A stretch of DNA of 64,000 nucleotides from assembly GCA_002197995.1 (NCBI GenBank), contig NGZR01000001.1:7750001-7814000 (forward strand), read 5' to 3'. This document shows, piece by piece, positions 46,978-58,953 of the stretch. Each line of letters opens with the position of its first letter. The stretch's first letter is position 1. The notes beneath the pieces are model-generated. The model saw nothing but the letters and a program-made list of their open reading frames with translations, was not told the origin of the DNA and searched no databases. Source of the stretch: Gaeumannomyces sp. JS-464. Lineage: Eukaryota > Ascomycota > Sordariomycetes > Magnaporthales > Magnaporthaceae. The translations under genes were made by a program, and so were the position numbers.

Positions 46978-49900
46978 ATGTGCGCGGCAACACACCCAAC
47001 ACCTCGTTCCCCGGCCAGTCCAGCAGGGCGAGGGGGGCAGGGCCGCAGCCGCAGCCGCATCTGTAGATGGACCCACAGCCCCGGACGCGGCCTCGGTCTC
47101 GGTTCGACCGTGCGGTCCGGTCACGGCCACGGCCACGGCCACGGCCACGGCACTCGCAAGGCTCGCACCGAGCACCGCTGCACCGTCACCGTCAACGAGT
47201 CTTTCTCCCGCGACGAGGTCTTGCTCAACCTCGATCTCCTTGACGATGTCTTCAAGCCCGGCTGCCTCGTCGCCATCGACGTGCCGCCCGAGAAGCCTGC
47301 CCACGCCAGCCTGCGGAAGCTGCCTCACCAGGACCTCGAGGGGGACGACCGCTCGGCCTCGGACACTGCCCCGAACGGCGCCGGCGCCGGCGCTGGCAGG
47401 CGCTACCTGTTCATCGCCAAGGACATGTCCAAGGACCTCAAGACGCGCTACCCCAACGTGGAGCTATACGTTGCCAAGCACATCGCCGAGGCCTTTGGCA
47501 TGAAGAAGGGGGGGCACGTGTATTTGACCCTGGAGGACTCCAACAACCCTGCGATAGAAGCCTCCCACGTTGAGCTGTCGTTTAGGGACCAGTATCTCTC
47601 CCGGTCCGATATGTGGCGTATGACGGTGGGCGAGCTGTCCGAGAGGACCGTGTACCAGGGCCAGATGATATTCTTCCTAGGCGCCCTCAAGGCGCAGGTC
47701 ACGGCCGTCTTTGTCGAAGGCCGCAAGGTCCAGTCAGCCTTCTTCGGCCGCAACACGCGGCCCATCTACCGCAGCGAGTCGGCGCGCTACATCATCTTCA
47801 TCCAGATGGCCCGCGAGATGTGGGACTTCGACTCGGACGGCTCCGGCGAAATCATGTTCAACAAGGTCGTCAACGGCTTCCTCCCGGCCCTTTTTAAGAA
47901 GTGGGCGGGCTTGAAGCTGAGGCACCTGGTCAGCATCGTGCTCTTCGCCAGGGTTGAATACGACGCCGGCCTGACGACCGAGTTTAGGGAGACAACCCTG
48001 AATGACCCCTACTACAGCGGCACCCAGCCATCAGGCAGCAAGCGCCCTTACAAGGACTTCTATCGCGTTGTTGTCAGCGAAAAGACAAGCGTCGAGTGGA
48101 CCAGCATCTTGTACCAGCTCAAGCGCGAGTTTGGCCTCTTCCGGCGCGATATCAGCCTATATCACCACCAGGCTATGGAGCCCGTCACGACATCACCTGA
48201 CGACATGTACTCGAGGCAGCTGCCAAGCCAGATCAAGGCCGAGTCCTCGCTCGCAACCCACGGCAATTTCCTCGAGGCCATCAACTTGGCCTCCTCTGTC
48301 TACGCCCACGACTACATCGACCGAGACTTGATGAGGACCGGCATATCCGTGGTCGTTATTAGCCCCGGTTCCGGTGTCTTTGACGTCGAGTACGAGGCGC
48401 TACGCCGCACGACCGAGGCCCTGGTTGGCAACGGCATCGGCATTGACCTGATTTGTGTCCCCAAGATGCCCTTGCATTCGGTGCCCCTATTCCGCTACCG
48501 GAATCCCCAGTACGAGGAGCGACGGCGAACGTCGTCCAAGGCCAAGACCATGTTCAACGAAGGAAGTACGCCAAAGTACCACCCTTCCGATAGGGAGCTA
48601 CTCGAGCGCAACGGGCTCTTTTTCTCCGTCCAAAACATTGGGTGCGTCGCATCGCGGAGAGCCGCTGTCGCTCTCGCACGCGCCCAGCAACGACGAATGG
48701 TGCTTTGCTCTCCCGCAGTGGCTCCACGTGTCGTACTGGACGGGTGCCTCGGACGAGGCGCTATCCTTCCAGGGAATTTCGGTGTCGGCGGCCGACACCA
48801 ACGGCGGCACACAGGAGGAGTTTGCCATTCGCTGCAGAATGTACGACCTGCAGATGAGGAGCGTTCTGGAGACTAACGAGATCGAGACGACACCCCTCCA
48901 CGCCGACCCGTCCTTTCCCAGAAAACTCATCCAACCGCTGCCTCCGTCCGTCTTCCGACGGATGGACATCGAAGGGGTCACTGTGATACCCAATCTGCGG
49001 GTTTCCGACGCCTTGTTTGGTCATGTGTACGGCTTCCAAAAGTTTGCCCCCGACAAACACGCCAAACCTGGCGAAAAGAGCGTCTGGCGCCACCTGCAGG
49101 AGTTTGATGAGACGAAGTGCCACCTGCCGAGCTCGAGACGCCACGGCGGCCTGCGCGTGAGAAATCCCGACGACGGTGGCCGCCGCGCGCACGCAATCGA
49201 GGAGGACAACTACCTTGGCGTCTCGGCAGCCTCGGAAAGGCGCGTCTCGATTGGATCCCACCAACAGCCTCACCGTCTGCCTCTGCGGATGGGTCTGGAG
49301 AGGCTGTCTCCTGTGGCGCCTGGGCTGCTAAAGACTGCCTCTGACGCCGTCAGCGTGAGTTCCAGGTCGTCTGCCGGCAAAACACCCAAGTTCCTGCGCC
49401 AGATTAGCCTCGGCCAACGAGGGTTTGGCATCGCGGCGCCCAAGGCTGCATTGGCGGTGCAGGCCGAAAATGTCGCAGCATCGACGTCGTCCTTGACACA
49501 GGGAGGGGCCCGGAGTCCGATGAGCGCCCGGAGCACGCCGACAAAGCCACAAGTACAGCCCGCTCCCTCGCCTCAGCTGGCGGCGACGGCCATCACGCGG
49601 GGCTCGCCAACGCCCGAGAACGCCATGGGCTACGGGCGCCCGATGAAAGACGGCGGGAGCCGGCCGATCCATATCAGGAACACGGTGCAGCCTCTAGATG
49701 CTACTCTCATGGCCGATGCCACTGCCATCTCGTCCTCGGTCATCCGGCACGATGTCCCGGGAACTGACCGTGATCTTCGATATTCCAATGCGCTGCGGGC
49801 CGAGGACGCACAGAAGGTCGGCATATCGAAGCTCCGCGCCGGGGAGCTTCTCGAAATGCCAACCACCCTGTCCCCAACGACGGCCATGTCCCCTTGGCTG

Positions 49901-52744
49901 ACCATACTAAACCCTTCCAACCCGGACGTCAACAAGATCGACGATGCGAGCCTCTACAGTCGGTGGCAGCACGTCTTTCCACAGCCGTCCGAGATGAAGG
50001 TCATGAAGTGGAAGTCGCTCTGCACCCCTGCTGCGGTGCCCCTGACCACCGAGTACTTCCCTACAAAGGCTCAGTTCGATTCTGAGTATCAAAGGCAGCC
50101 TTACAACGTCTCACAGGAGCTAGATGACGAGTTGGCCGAAGAGCCCAAGTCCCGCGAGGAATTCCTAAAGGAGCTTGTCGGCCTTCGCTTCTCGCAGGGC
50201 TTTCAGGTTGTAGTTGGTCAGGCCGTAGCTAAGGCGTTTGGTCAGAAACAGATGAAAGTGGCAAATATCCTGTCAAGGAACCACGCAACTGAAGATGGAA
50301 CCAGCATCTTCATGTCGGTCGGCAACACGATCCATCAGCTGTCCTGCGTCAATGGCACAGAGGTTGAGATACATATTTTCACGCGCAAGCCCGCACACAT
50401 GCGGCCCTCCGAGAACCAGCAGGCGGACGTGTACAGCCCTGCCATTCGCACTATCCTGGACCCGACCTATGAGACTGCGACCATCGACATCGTCAGCCCC
50501 AAGCAAGAGCGCAACTGGAACTACATTGATTCCTATCTAGCCGGTCATGACCTGGAGATGTCGGACATGTTCAGGTTCTGGAGGGCCAGATTTGTGCTGA
50601 TACCCATGACTTCGAGGACATCGGCCGTGCCGGCCAGCGGGGACAGCGAGGAGGAGATCCGCATCGAGGGCATCAGGCGGCTCGGCCAGCTTTGGCTGAA
50701 GCACCGGTACATACCGCCTGCTGAAAGGCGATTCCAGAACCTTGGGCCGCGGTGGCGCAGGGAGGTCAACCCGCTGGACGTCGTCTACAAAACCGAAGAC
50801 CCGTCAGTAGTGATCGCGGCAGAGCTCGAAACACTCCCGCTGCTTGAGGGGCTCGATGCGGGCCACCGCAGGCCGCAGCTGGTCACCAATAAGGACCGAT
50901 TCCGCAAGGCAAACCCGAACCTGGCGGCGCTAGCCGAGGCAATACAACAGCCAGTCGAGCAAGGGGGTGTGAGGATGCAAAATCGCAGGTGGCACTTGCG
51001 TCTGCATTACAACTGCTTCATCGGATCGGATATGATCGACTGGCTGCTGGATAATTTTGAGGATCTCGAGAGTCGCGAGGAGGCTGAGGAGCTGGGCAAC
51101 ATGCTTATGGTCTCCGACCAGGACAAGTCCAAAGGAGAAGGATAAAGACAAAGATAAGGACAAGGACAAGGAGTCCCGCAAGGAGTCGGGCATCTTTGTG
51201 CATGTGGAAAAACGGCATCGGTTCCGTGACGGACAATACTTCTACCAGATCAGCAGCGAGTATGCCAAGCCGCAGCCTCCGGCCTGGTTCAACTCGAGGT
51301 GGCGCGATACCTCGGTGCCATCGACGCCCATATCTGAGCAGATTCCGAGGGACGGCCCACGGCCGGGCCCTTCCCGGCCAACGTCGATCCACGAAGAGAC
51401 GTCCCCGACATCGGGGGCAACCACGCCAACGCAATTCATGTACGGGAAGAAGCCGCGGGTGGTTCTGAGCAAGGTGATGAAGTACGATGTAGACCATCGC
51501 AAGCGATCATACCGACCGGAGCGGATGGACCTTCACTACGACCGGCTGCACAACCCGGACAACTGCTACCACCTGCGGATCGACTGGATGAACGTGACGG
51601 CCAAGCTGATCGAGGACGCGGTCGAGGGCTGGGCGCGGGAGGCGACGGCATACGGCCTGCGGCTGGTCGAGGTGCCCATCGCCGAAGCGTGCTCCATCAG
51701 CGAGGTAAACCCGTTCCGCCGGTCGTACCGCATCCAGCTGGCCGTGCGGCCGCCCGACAAGCAGCCAGCGACGTACTACGACCCGAACTCGTTCGGGCCT
51801 CAGGCCCAGCCGGGTCGACTCGTGTACCAGAAGGCGATCCTGCGCAGGTTCGACTTTGTGCTCGACATGGAATCAGCGTCGAGCTTTCCGAGCAACGTGG
51901 ATGTGACGTACTCGTGGGGGAAACCCGACTACAGGTACACGCAGTACATACACCGGTCCGGCATGTTGCTGGCCCAGATCACGGACGAGGGCGATTTCCT
52001 GGTGCTTGCCAACCGCCTGTATAGCAACCGGGCGCAGGCGGCCCGTGACAAGGAGATGCGCAAGGAGGAGGATCAGCAGCAACAGCAACAGAAGCAAAAG
52101 AGGCAACAGCAGCAGAAGCATCAGCACCAACAGGGCGGCTACGCGGCAGAGTATAGGGCGCTGGCGGCGGATCTTACCCCAGCGGCATCGCCAATGATCA
52201 GGGCGACTACCGTGACATCTCCGACAACGACGGGGCAGCAACAACAGCAGGGTGACGAGGCTGCGGGCCTTAACCGGATACTTGCGTCCAACAACAGCAC
52301 CAGCGTCCTCGGCAACAATAGCAGCGCCAGCACCAATAATGCTCACGCTAACAACAGCACAAAGACAGCGGCGAGCTCGGCAGCGGGGACGGCGTCGTCG
52401 GAGCCGGAGCGAATCAAGGACGAGCTCGAGCGGTTCTGTCATGACGCGGCGTCGCTGGCTGCCTTCTACCAGGAGGTTCTCGAGAGGGAGCCGCCACCGC
52501 AGCCGGCGTCGTCGACCCTGGCGCCGTCGGTGGTGTCGGCGACCGGCTCCGGGGCCGGGATGGGGGTGCCCGACAGTCACATCCCGACGTTTGGGGGCCT
52601 GCCTCCCGGGGTGCTGGCGGCAGCGGGAGTGTCGGAACTGGGGCATCGCTCGCGAGCCCGAGGATGCCCAGCCCGGCGGCGCTGTCGGCATCGCAGCTGC
52701 TAAGGCGCGGTAGCGTGCAGGAGGTGCTCACGGCATTCAGGTGA
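46978..52744 (+). CDS. iml1: IML1/DEPDC5, GATOR1 (SEACIT) subunit, frame shifts
   Basis: IML1 is the Rag-GTPase-activating subunit of SEACIT/GATOR1, which turns TORC1 off when amino acids run short, at the vacuole surface. The conserved N-terminal text begins [21 protein letters not shown]. It continues through [55 protein letters not shown] and [17 protein letters not shown]. The middle part has [15 protein letters not shown] and [23 protein letters not shown] domain (about 50980-51260) shows [15 protein letters not shown] and [10 protein letters not shown]. The C-terminal domain has [19 protein letters not shown] and [18 protein letters not shown]. Three one-base changes are needed: an extra base in GGG near 48644, an extra base in AAA near 51130, and a missing base near 52645. 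The third yields an ending [15 protein letters not shown] at 52744. The start is uncertain because a GGCCAC repeat precedes the conserved text. No introns needed. Confidence 0.88.
47122..47153 (+). repeat. GGCCAC tandem repeat in the IML1 N-terminus
   Basis: About four to five copies of GGCCAC, giving Gly-His dipeptides in the IML1 frame or Pro-Arg in another. A copy-number change by whole units keeps the frame. Confidence 0.85.
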
Positions 52745-53328
52745 TTTTTGGATATATGGGGACGTACCTAGCGCCAACCTGGGTATACAGCAGGTAGCGG
52801 TCGCCCTGCCGCACATTCCGTATCTATGTGTATATAGTGTGAAGCGGCGCACAAGTGTGTGATGGAAGAACAATTTCACCAGATAATTGCAAAAACCTGA
52901 TATATGTTTGATGACCTCGGCCTTTTTAAGTCGCTTAACAACAGGGTCAAATGCGTTGTGTCTACAACTCCTCTTCAGCGAAAGCAAATGAATTGAAGGC
53001 AGAACCGGCTGGCATTGGTGTGAGCACGGGCAGTGAGTGCCCGAATTTAGGGGGCGCGGCCCCGCCAAACCCGCCACAAGTTGGCGCTACCCGCGATGTG
53101 GGCTTGGTGGGCTTGCGCATTAGTGGGCCCGCTCACCAAGCGGTCGGGACCAATAACAGGCAACAAAATTTTCACTCGCTGGGTAGCAGCCCGGCTGGAG
53201 CCATTGAAAACTTCATTTGACTTTGACGTCAGCTCACTTCATATTCACCTCCATATGTTCGAGCTTGCAGCCAAGCAGACCACCGCAGTGTGAGATTTTC
53301 AATAGCAACATCGCCCACCTTGCCAAAA
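52745..53328. other. Spacer between IML1 and RRP8
   Basis: IML1 3' flank and RRP8 promoter. No coding frame recognised; a G/C-rich stretch lies around 53040-53140. Confidence 0.5.
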
Positions 53329-55064
53329 ATGTTCGCCGTCCCTGGCTGGTCGCTCTCGGCGGACAAGCTGAAGACCGAAACGGCGGCGTCGCCGGCCACC
53401 ACTGGAGCCGGCGCCCGGGCTGTCGCATCAACCACGCCGTCCAGGAAGAGGAAAAGACCCAGCAAGGACCCGGCGAGGTGACTCGTGATAATGTCGCCGA
53501 CCTATGGGAGAGGATAATAGAGCAGAAGGAGCCACCAAGCTCCTCAAAGGGTCCCTCTGCCGCTAAAGACGGCAACAAGAAGTGGCAAAAGGTAAACAAG
53601 GCTGGCGGCACAGCCCAGACTCAGCCAGCGCCGTCAAGTCAAGAACCCAAGGCTACGCGCGAGCTCGCTGAGTCGGCCGTTTCTTCTGCCGCTGTTGCTT
53701 CTTCTGCAAAGCCTGGTGGCGAATCCGGGAAGACACAGGAAAAGAAAAAGGACAAAAAGAAAAAGAAGAAACACGGGAAGGATGAGGAGGAAACCAAGGA
53801 CAGCAAGGCCGACGCCAATCCGGAGCAGAAGCCAGCCGCCGAGCAGGGCGTGCAGCCGACATCTGCGCCAGCACCGGCACCACCACCACCACCAGGGCCA
53901 AAGCTCACGCCGCTGCAGGCCTCGATGCGCGCCAAGCTCGTGTCTGCGCGCTTCCGGCACCTGAACGAGACGCTGTACACGCGACCGTCGGCCGAGGCGT
54001 TTGCGCTGTTTGGCGAGTCGCCCGACATGTTCGCCGAGTACCATGAGGGGTTCCGGCAGCAGGTCGGCGTGTGGCCCGAGAACCCCGTCGACGGCTACAT
54101 CGCCGACATCCGCGCCCGCGCCGCCGTCCGGCCGCCCCAGGCCTCCTCCTTCCGGGGCGGCAGGGGCGGCGGCAGAGGCGGCGGCGGCCGGCACCAGCAG
54201 AAGCAGCGCCGGGAGGAGGCGTTCGAGGCCGCCGCGGCGGGAGGCGCCGAGCCGCTGCCGCGCACCGCGGGCGAATGCACCGTCGCGGACCTGGGCTGCG
54301 GCGACGGCCGCCTGGGCGGCGAGCTGCAGGGGCCGATGGCCGAGCGGCTGCGGCTCAGGGTGCTCAGCTTCGACCTGCAGAGCCCGGCGCCGCACGTCAC
54401 AAAGGCCGACATGGCGGCGCTGCCGCTCGACGACGGCTCCGTCAACGTCGCCATCCTCTGCCTCGCCCTCATGGGCACCAACTGGCCCGCCTTCGTCGAG
54501 GAGGCCTACCGCGTCCTGCACTGGAAGGGCGAGCTGTGGGTCGCCGAGATCAAGAGCCGCTTCTCCCCGCCCGGGGCCCGCAGGAAGGGCGCCCCCGGAG
54601 GAGCAGGAGGCGGAGGCGTGGTCGACCACAGCGTCGGCAACCGCCGGAAAAAGGCCGCCGCCGCCGCCGCCGGCAAGAAGGCCCTGGCCGCCGACGAGGC
54701 CCACGCCGCCGCGTCGCAGGCCGAGGCGCTCGCGGTCGAGGTCGACGGCGCCGACGACCGCCGCGGCGAGACCGACGTCTCGGCCTTTGTCGAGGTCCTC
54801 GCGCGCCGCGGCTTCGTGCTGCACGGCGAGGGCGCCGCCGCCGTCGACTTGAGCAACAAGATGTTCGTCAAGATGCGCTTCCTCAAGGCCGCCACCCCGA
54901 CCGTGGGCAAGGGCGTGCCCAAGGAGAAGCAGCAGCAGCAGCAGCAATCCAACTCGGCGGGCCCCGGCGGGCCTTCCAAGAAGAGGTTCATCGACACCAC
55001 CGAGCCGGTGAATCCGGCTGGCGAGGCCAAGGTCCTGAAACCATGCGTGTACAAGATCCGCTGA
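53329..55064 (+). CDS. rrp8: RRP8, 25S rRNA adenine-N1 methyltransferase
   Basis: Nucleolar SAM-dependent enzyme that methylates an adenine of large-subunit rRNA. The start ATG at 53329 gives MFAVPGWSLSADKLK, typical of fungal RRP8. A basic, Lys-rich nucleolar-type linker (KKKDKKKKKKHGK) follows. The catalytic part begins LTPLQASMRAKLVSARFRHLNETLYT. It contains FAEYHEGFRQQVGVWPENPVD, the SAM-binding VADLGCGDGRLGG, then VLSFDLQSP, VNVAILCLALMGTNWP and YRVLHWKGELWVAEIKSRF. The ending is KPCVYKIR. Insertions rich in Gly, Arg and Ala sit between motifs. A one-base loss near 53473-53477 separates the first 50 residues from VTRDNVADLWERI; there are no introns. The coding strand is extremely GC-rich, so long antisense frames are chance products. 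Confidence 0.9.
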
Positions 55065-55615
55065 GGCCGACGGGCGGGCTGATGGCTGGGGATCTAGGTG
55101 ACTGCTACAGCTTGTCGGAGCCAGCTTCTGGCCCGCTACCTACCTAGTTGCATTCGTTTCAGGAGGCGGGAGTCATGAATCACAGTACCAACGCAAGCAC
55201 ATACCCAAATGCTCAAGCAAACACATACGAGGCTGGTTTATTCGTCATAATCATGATGTCTATTACAAAGCTCTTATACAAGCCCGAAATTATTAGTTCC
55301 GCCTTTTCCGCCTTCTATCCCATTTTCCGTGTGCGATCGGGATGCGCTAACCTGGTCAAAATCTTCCAATGTCATCAAACCCTGGAAAAATCGCAATTGC
55401 AACCTCAGAAATCGGCGGGAAATAGGAGGCAAAGAAATAATGAAAAGACGAAAAGCTATGTGGCCTTCGGGTGCTTAGAAACAGGTAGCGCTTCGGGAAG
55501 GGAAACAACGCCGAGGGTCACAACAAAAAGGGCTCCCGGCAGACGGGAGAAAAGATAAACGCTGAGCAACTATTTCTGGGAGGATCTCATCTATAAAGAT
55601 TCCAACGTCTGATGA
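55065..55615. other. Convergent spacer, RRP8 / DDI1
   Basis: 3' flanks of two convergent genes. A CTACCTACCTAG motif lies at 55136-55147, about 70 bp past the RRP8 stop. The stretch is AT-richer around 55220-55400. No gene recognised. Confidence 0.5.
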
Positions 55616-57135
55616 TCACCCTTGGAAAAGACGGTTGGCCGCATAGTCGAGATTACCCCCGGTGGCCGTCAGCGCTTGAATGACAGCTTCTCGGCTGAAT
55701 CCCAGGGTCATGAGCTGTTCAATATGCTCCTCGGGAACTTTGGCAGAGGAGGGGGGCCGGGAATGCTCTGTTGTGGCTGGGAGCCCGACGGCTGCGACGG
55801 CCCCGAGGACGATGGCTCGGGGCACCAGCGGCGGCGGGGCCCGATACCGCGCCGGACCTCGCTCCAATGGTGGTGCCGCCGGGCCCGCTGATTGTTGGCT
55901 CCTCCTCCAGCGCCTCCTCAGATTCCTTGGGGATGTCGGCCTCTCCGAGAAACGAGATCTCCTCGCCCTGGATGATGAGCTTCCCCTTGGACAAGTCAAT
56001 TGTGGCCTGGTAGCGCTTGAGCATATCCAAGCCTAGCAGGAGGTCGACCGACTTGCCCTCCATGACGGTGAAGCTGCAAGGGAGGAACAAGCTGCCGATC
56101 TTGATAGGGGCTGTGTGGACTCTTCCAATGATGGTAGCGGTGCCAACTCCTCTAGCCACACCAGCAAAGCGCCTGTCGACGAGACGCATGATCCCGCAGG
56201 CCTCGGCGCAGCTCGGCGACATTATGGTCGCTTGCGCGCCTGAGTCAACCATCGCCTTGACCTTGTGTCCATTTACCTCGACGTCGGCATAGAGGAGGTG
56301 GACACGGCCAAAAACTAGTGGTGTTCAACAATCAAGTTAGAACAAGGCAAGCTTCTGGCATGAATGTAGTAGGGCAGGATTGGGGAGGCAAGTGACGTGA
56401 TAGAAAGGTCAAGACGAATATAAAGATAGTAAGGACATAACGCTAGAGGGGATAGAAGAGGCAAGGGTTACCTTCAGGGTTGTATTCCATGGCATTCTGC
56501 AGGTTCTCCATGACGCGCTCCTGCCTGATCATCTCCTCGATCTTTGTTTGCGCCTCGATGTCGAAGGGGTCCTCGTTGAGCTGCTGTATTTGCCGCCGAC
56601 GCTCAGCACGCTCTCTCCGGTCGCGGTCGATGCTCATGGAGTAGAGCTGGGCGAAACGCTCCGGGTCCTCGAGCACGGATGCGAGCTGCGGTTGCTGGCT
56701 GGTAAGGCTGGCGCGAATCGCAGGATTGCCCAGGATTTGTAGTCGAATAAACTCCGGGTCCTGGGGCATCCCGCTGCCACCACCGCCAGCGCCCCTGCTG
56801 GCGCTGGTGCTGCTGCCGGAACCCTCGGCCATACCTCGGCCAGCCTGCTGACCGGCGACGCGGCTGCCCGAGGCCCCCCGCGTCTCCCGCACGTGGAGCC
56901 CAAGCAGATCGCCGTCGACTATCTGCAGCTCCTCCATCGTTTTGCTGTTGTCGGCGATGAGGACTCCGTTGTGGTAGAGGTGTTGTGACGCCGGCGCGAT
57001 CTGGGTCTCGGCTTGTATAGAGCTCCGCAGGGTTTCGAGAGTCATGTCTGGGAAGATTTCGAGGGAGAGCAGGTCCTGGTCCTCGGCCGCTGAGGGGTTC
57101 GTGATGCTGATGGTGACGCGCCTTGAACTCGACAT
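55616..57135 (-). CDS. ddi1: DDI1, ubiquitin shuttle with retroviral-type aspartyl protease domain
   Basis: DDI1 brings ubiquitinated proteins to the proteasome and carries a retropepsin-like fold. Exons: 57135-56472 and 56314-55616. The N-terminal ubiquitin-like domain (residues about 6-78) includes [18 protein letters not shown] and [19 protein letters not shown] helical region ([19 protein letters not shown]) precedes the protease domain. There the catalytic motif [12 protein letters not shown] places the Asp near residue 245, with [19 protein letters not shown] further on. A UBA domain closes the protein ([34 protein letters not shown]). Between [12 protein letters not shown] and the UBA domain the frame shifts by one base around 55790-55850, within a G/C-rich linker. 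All domains otherwise complete. Confidence 0.9.
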
Positions 57136-58953
57136 GTTAGCGCTCTCACTCGGTATGAGCTTTCGTCAGCAGTAGGATTCATGGTCGCAGTACATTTTGA
57201 TTTTCTGAATGTCCGTAGTTCAGCCCTGGCCTCGTGGGATGATCAATGGCCTTGCAGGTCGAATGGGAGGCAGGGGCGGAGGAGATGGAGAGCTTGGAAG
57301 CTGCGCCAGGTCGGACGGAAACGGCGGTGGGAGGGACCCAAGATATCAGAATGAATTGTCGGGTTGCGATGAGACTTTCGAGCGCACTCGATCCGCGACT
57401 GGGGAAAAGAAATGCTCTGAGCGCCCGGGCAGGTAGAGACGGGCGTGTGGACGTGGGCTAACGAGCACAAACCAAGCCGGAAGTGGTGCGCACAGGTTCG
57501 ACAGAAGGGAGAAGATCGGAAAGCCTCGATGCAGTGCAGATAGAGTGGGGCAAGCTCGACACCAGACCTGGCGGACCTTACAGGTACAGTCCCCCCGCTG
57601 TAGGTGGAGGGAGGGGCGGTCCCGCAGGTCCCGGTAGCTGCCCGTGCCAACTCCAACTCCAGTCTGACGTGACCGCGGGTTCCTCTACGGAGAGCGGAGA
57701 CCGGCGAGCCACCGACTCAGCTCCCTCGCTGCCTGGAGCTTTCGCGCCGCATCCCCTGCATCATTGCTGCGACTGGCCAGCATGAATAATCTGCTAGTAT
57801 GCAGTTGGCCACAAATCCTCCAATTATCTCCGGTATTCCCCCCCCCCCAAGCCACGCTACCACGCTGCTTACCGGTCACCTTGATGCACGCTATTTGCTT
57901 CGAGGCACAGCTCACACAGCAAGTGACGAAAAGCGCAAAGCAGAGAGAACATGCAGGAAGGCTTCGGAACCTGGAAGAGAGCCCGCGTTGGAAGACCCAC
58001 ATGGACCAGCCCAATCAAGGGTGCAACACCCACATCGCCCTTCTCCAACGACCTAGTGGTACATTGATGGAAGATAATGGCGGCAGATGGAATATGGAAT
58101 GCCTAGGGCCCAATGACATTTCTCGATATTAGACTGCATAGCCTTCTTGCCAAGGCCACCAGGCATGCCGCCAACAAGCCAAGTAACCGTCTCCGTCCAA
58201 CTCGCTGATGATCTCGGCCTTCAGCTGGTTTCGATCTGGAGTAGGGTTGGCCCCTGAGCCATCGATTTGTCTTGGCAGTGAACCATTCTACGAACCGCCG
58301 CAAAATAAGGCGAGAGGGGTCAGCGCAGTTGGATGGAGCTACTGTAAGTATCCCAGCAGAACCAGACGTAGAGGTGAGCGGGTGGTGTCGGGTGCCCCAT
58401 TTCTACATGCTGGAGGCGTGGCCGTCATATCAGCATCTCGACCGTTGCTTCGGCCCGGCCTCACTGCCCACACACAATTGGCTACCTACCTATCCATTTA
58501 TGTTGGTACCTTAACCTGGCCGCTGGGTTACCAGGTGGGGGGTTTAACCCCCGGAGTTGGTCCCTACTAGCTGTGGGACATCTGATGGAGCTTCATGTCA
58601 GCCTTTAGCCAGCCATAGGTCTAGATGGCGAGATCAAGTAGTCCAGCACGCGGTGATTTATTGAGCTTTATATTCTAACCAAACTCCTGAAGGGGGTTTC
58701 GACGATAAACGTCCTTCTAAGCGAGCCAAATATAATCTCTATATAGCTATGTAGTACCTTGTGAAGACGCCTGTCTTCTAAAGACACCTCCCGCCCCCAT
58801 CACCGTCATCATCCCAGGCTGCCGTACGGGCTGGTAAGTGAACGCCGACCCAATATCCAATCAAAAAGACAAATACCAAAAATTCAAATCTCCAAGGCAG
58901 ACAGGCGTTTAGGCAGCTGGGAGACGTCGCTAATCTTCACACCATGAAACAAA
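57136..58953. other. Intergenic between DDI1 and the CLD1-like gene
   Basis: No family-like frame. Contains a C run near 57838-57848, a CTACCTACCTA motif at 58484-58494, and an AT-rich part from 58620 to 58780. Confidence 0.5.

Noticed and set aside
53634..54947. 437-codon open frame on the - strand
   Set aside because: Antisense to RRP8, whose motifs are clear on the + strand; Leu/Gly/Ala-rich composition is a GC effect.
54071..55147. 358-codon Arg-rich + strand frame
   Set aside because: Shifted frame over the RRP8 coding sequence; no motif.
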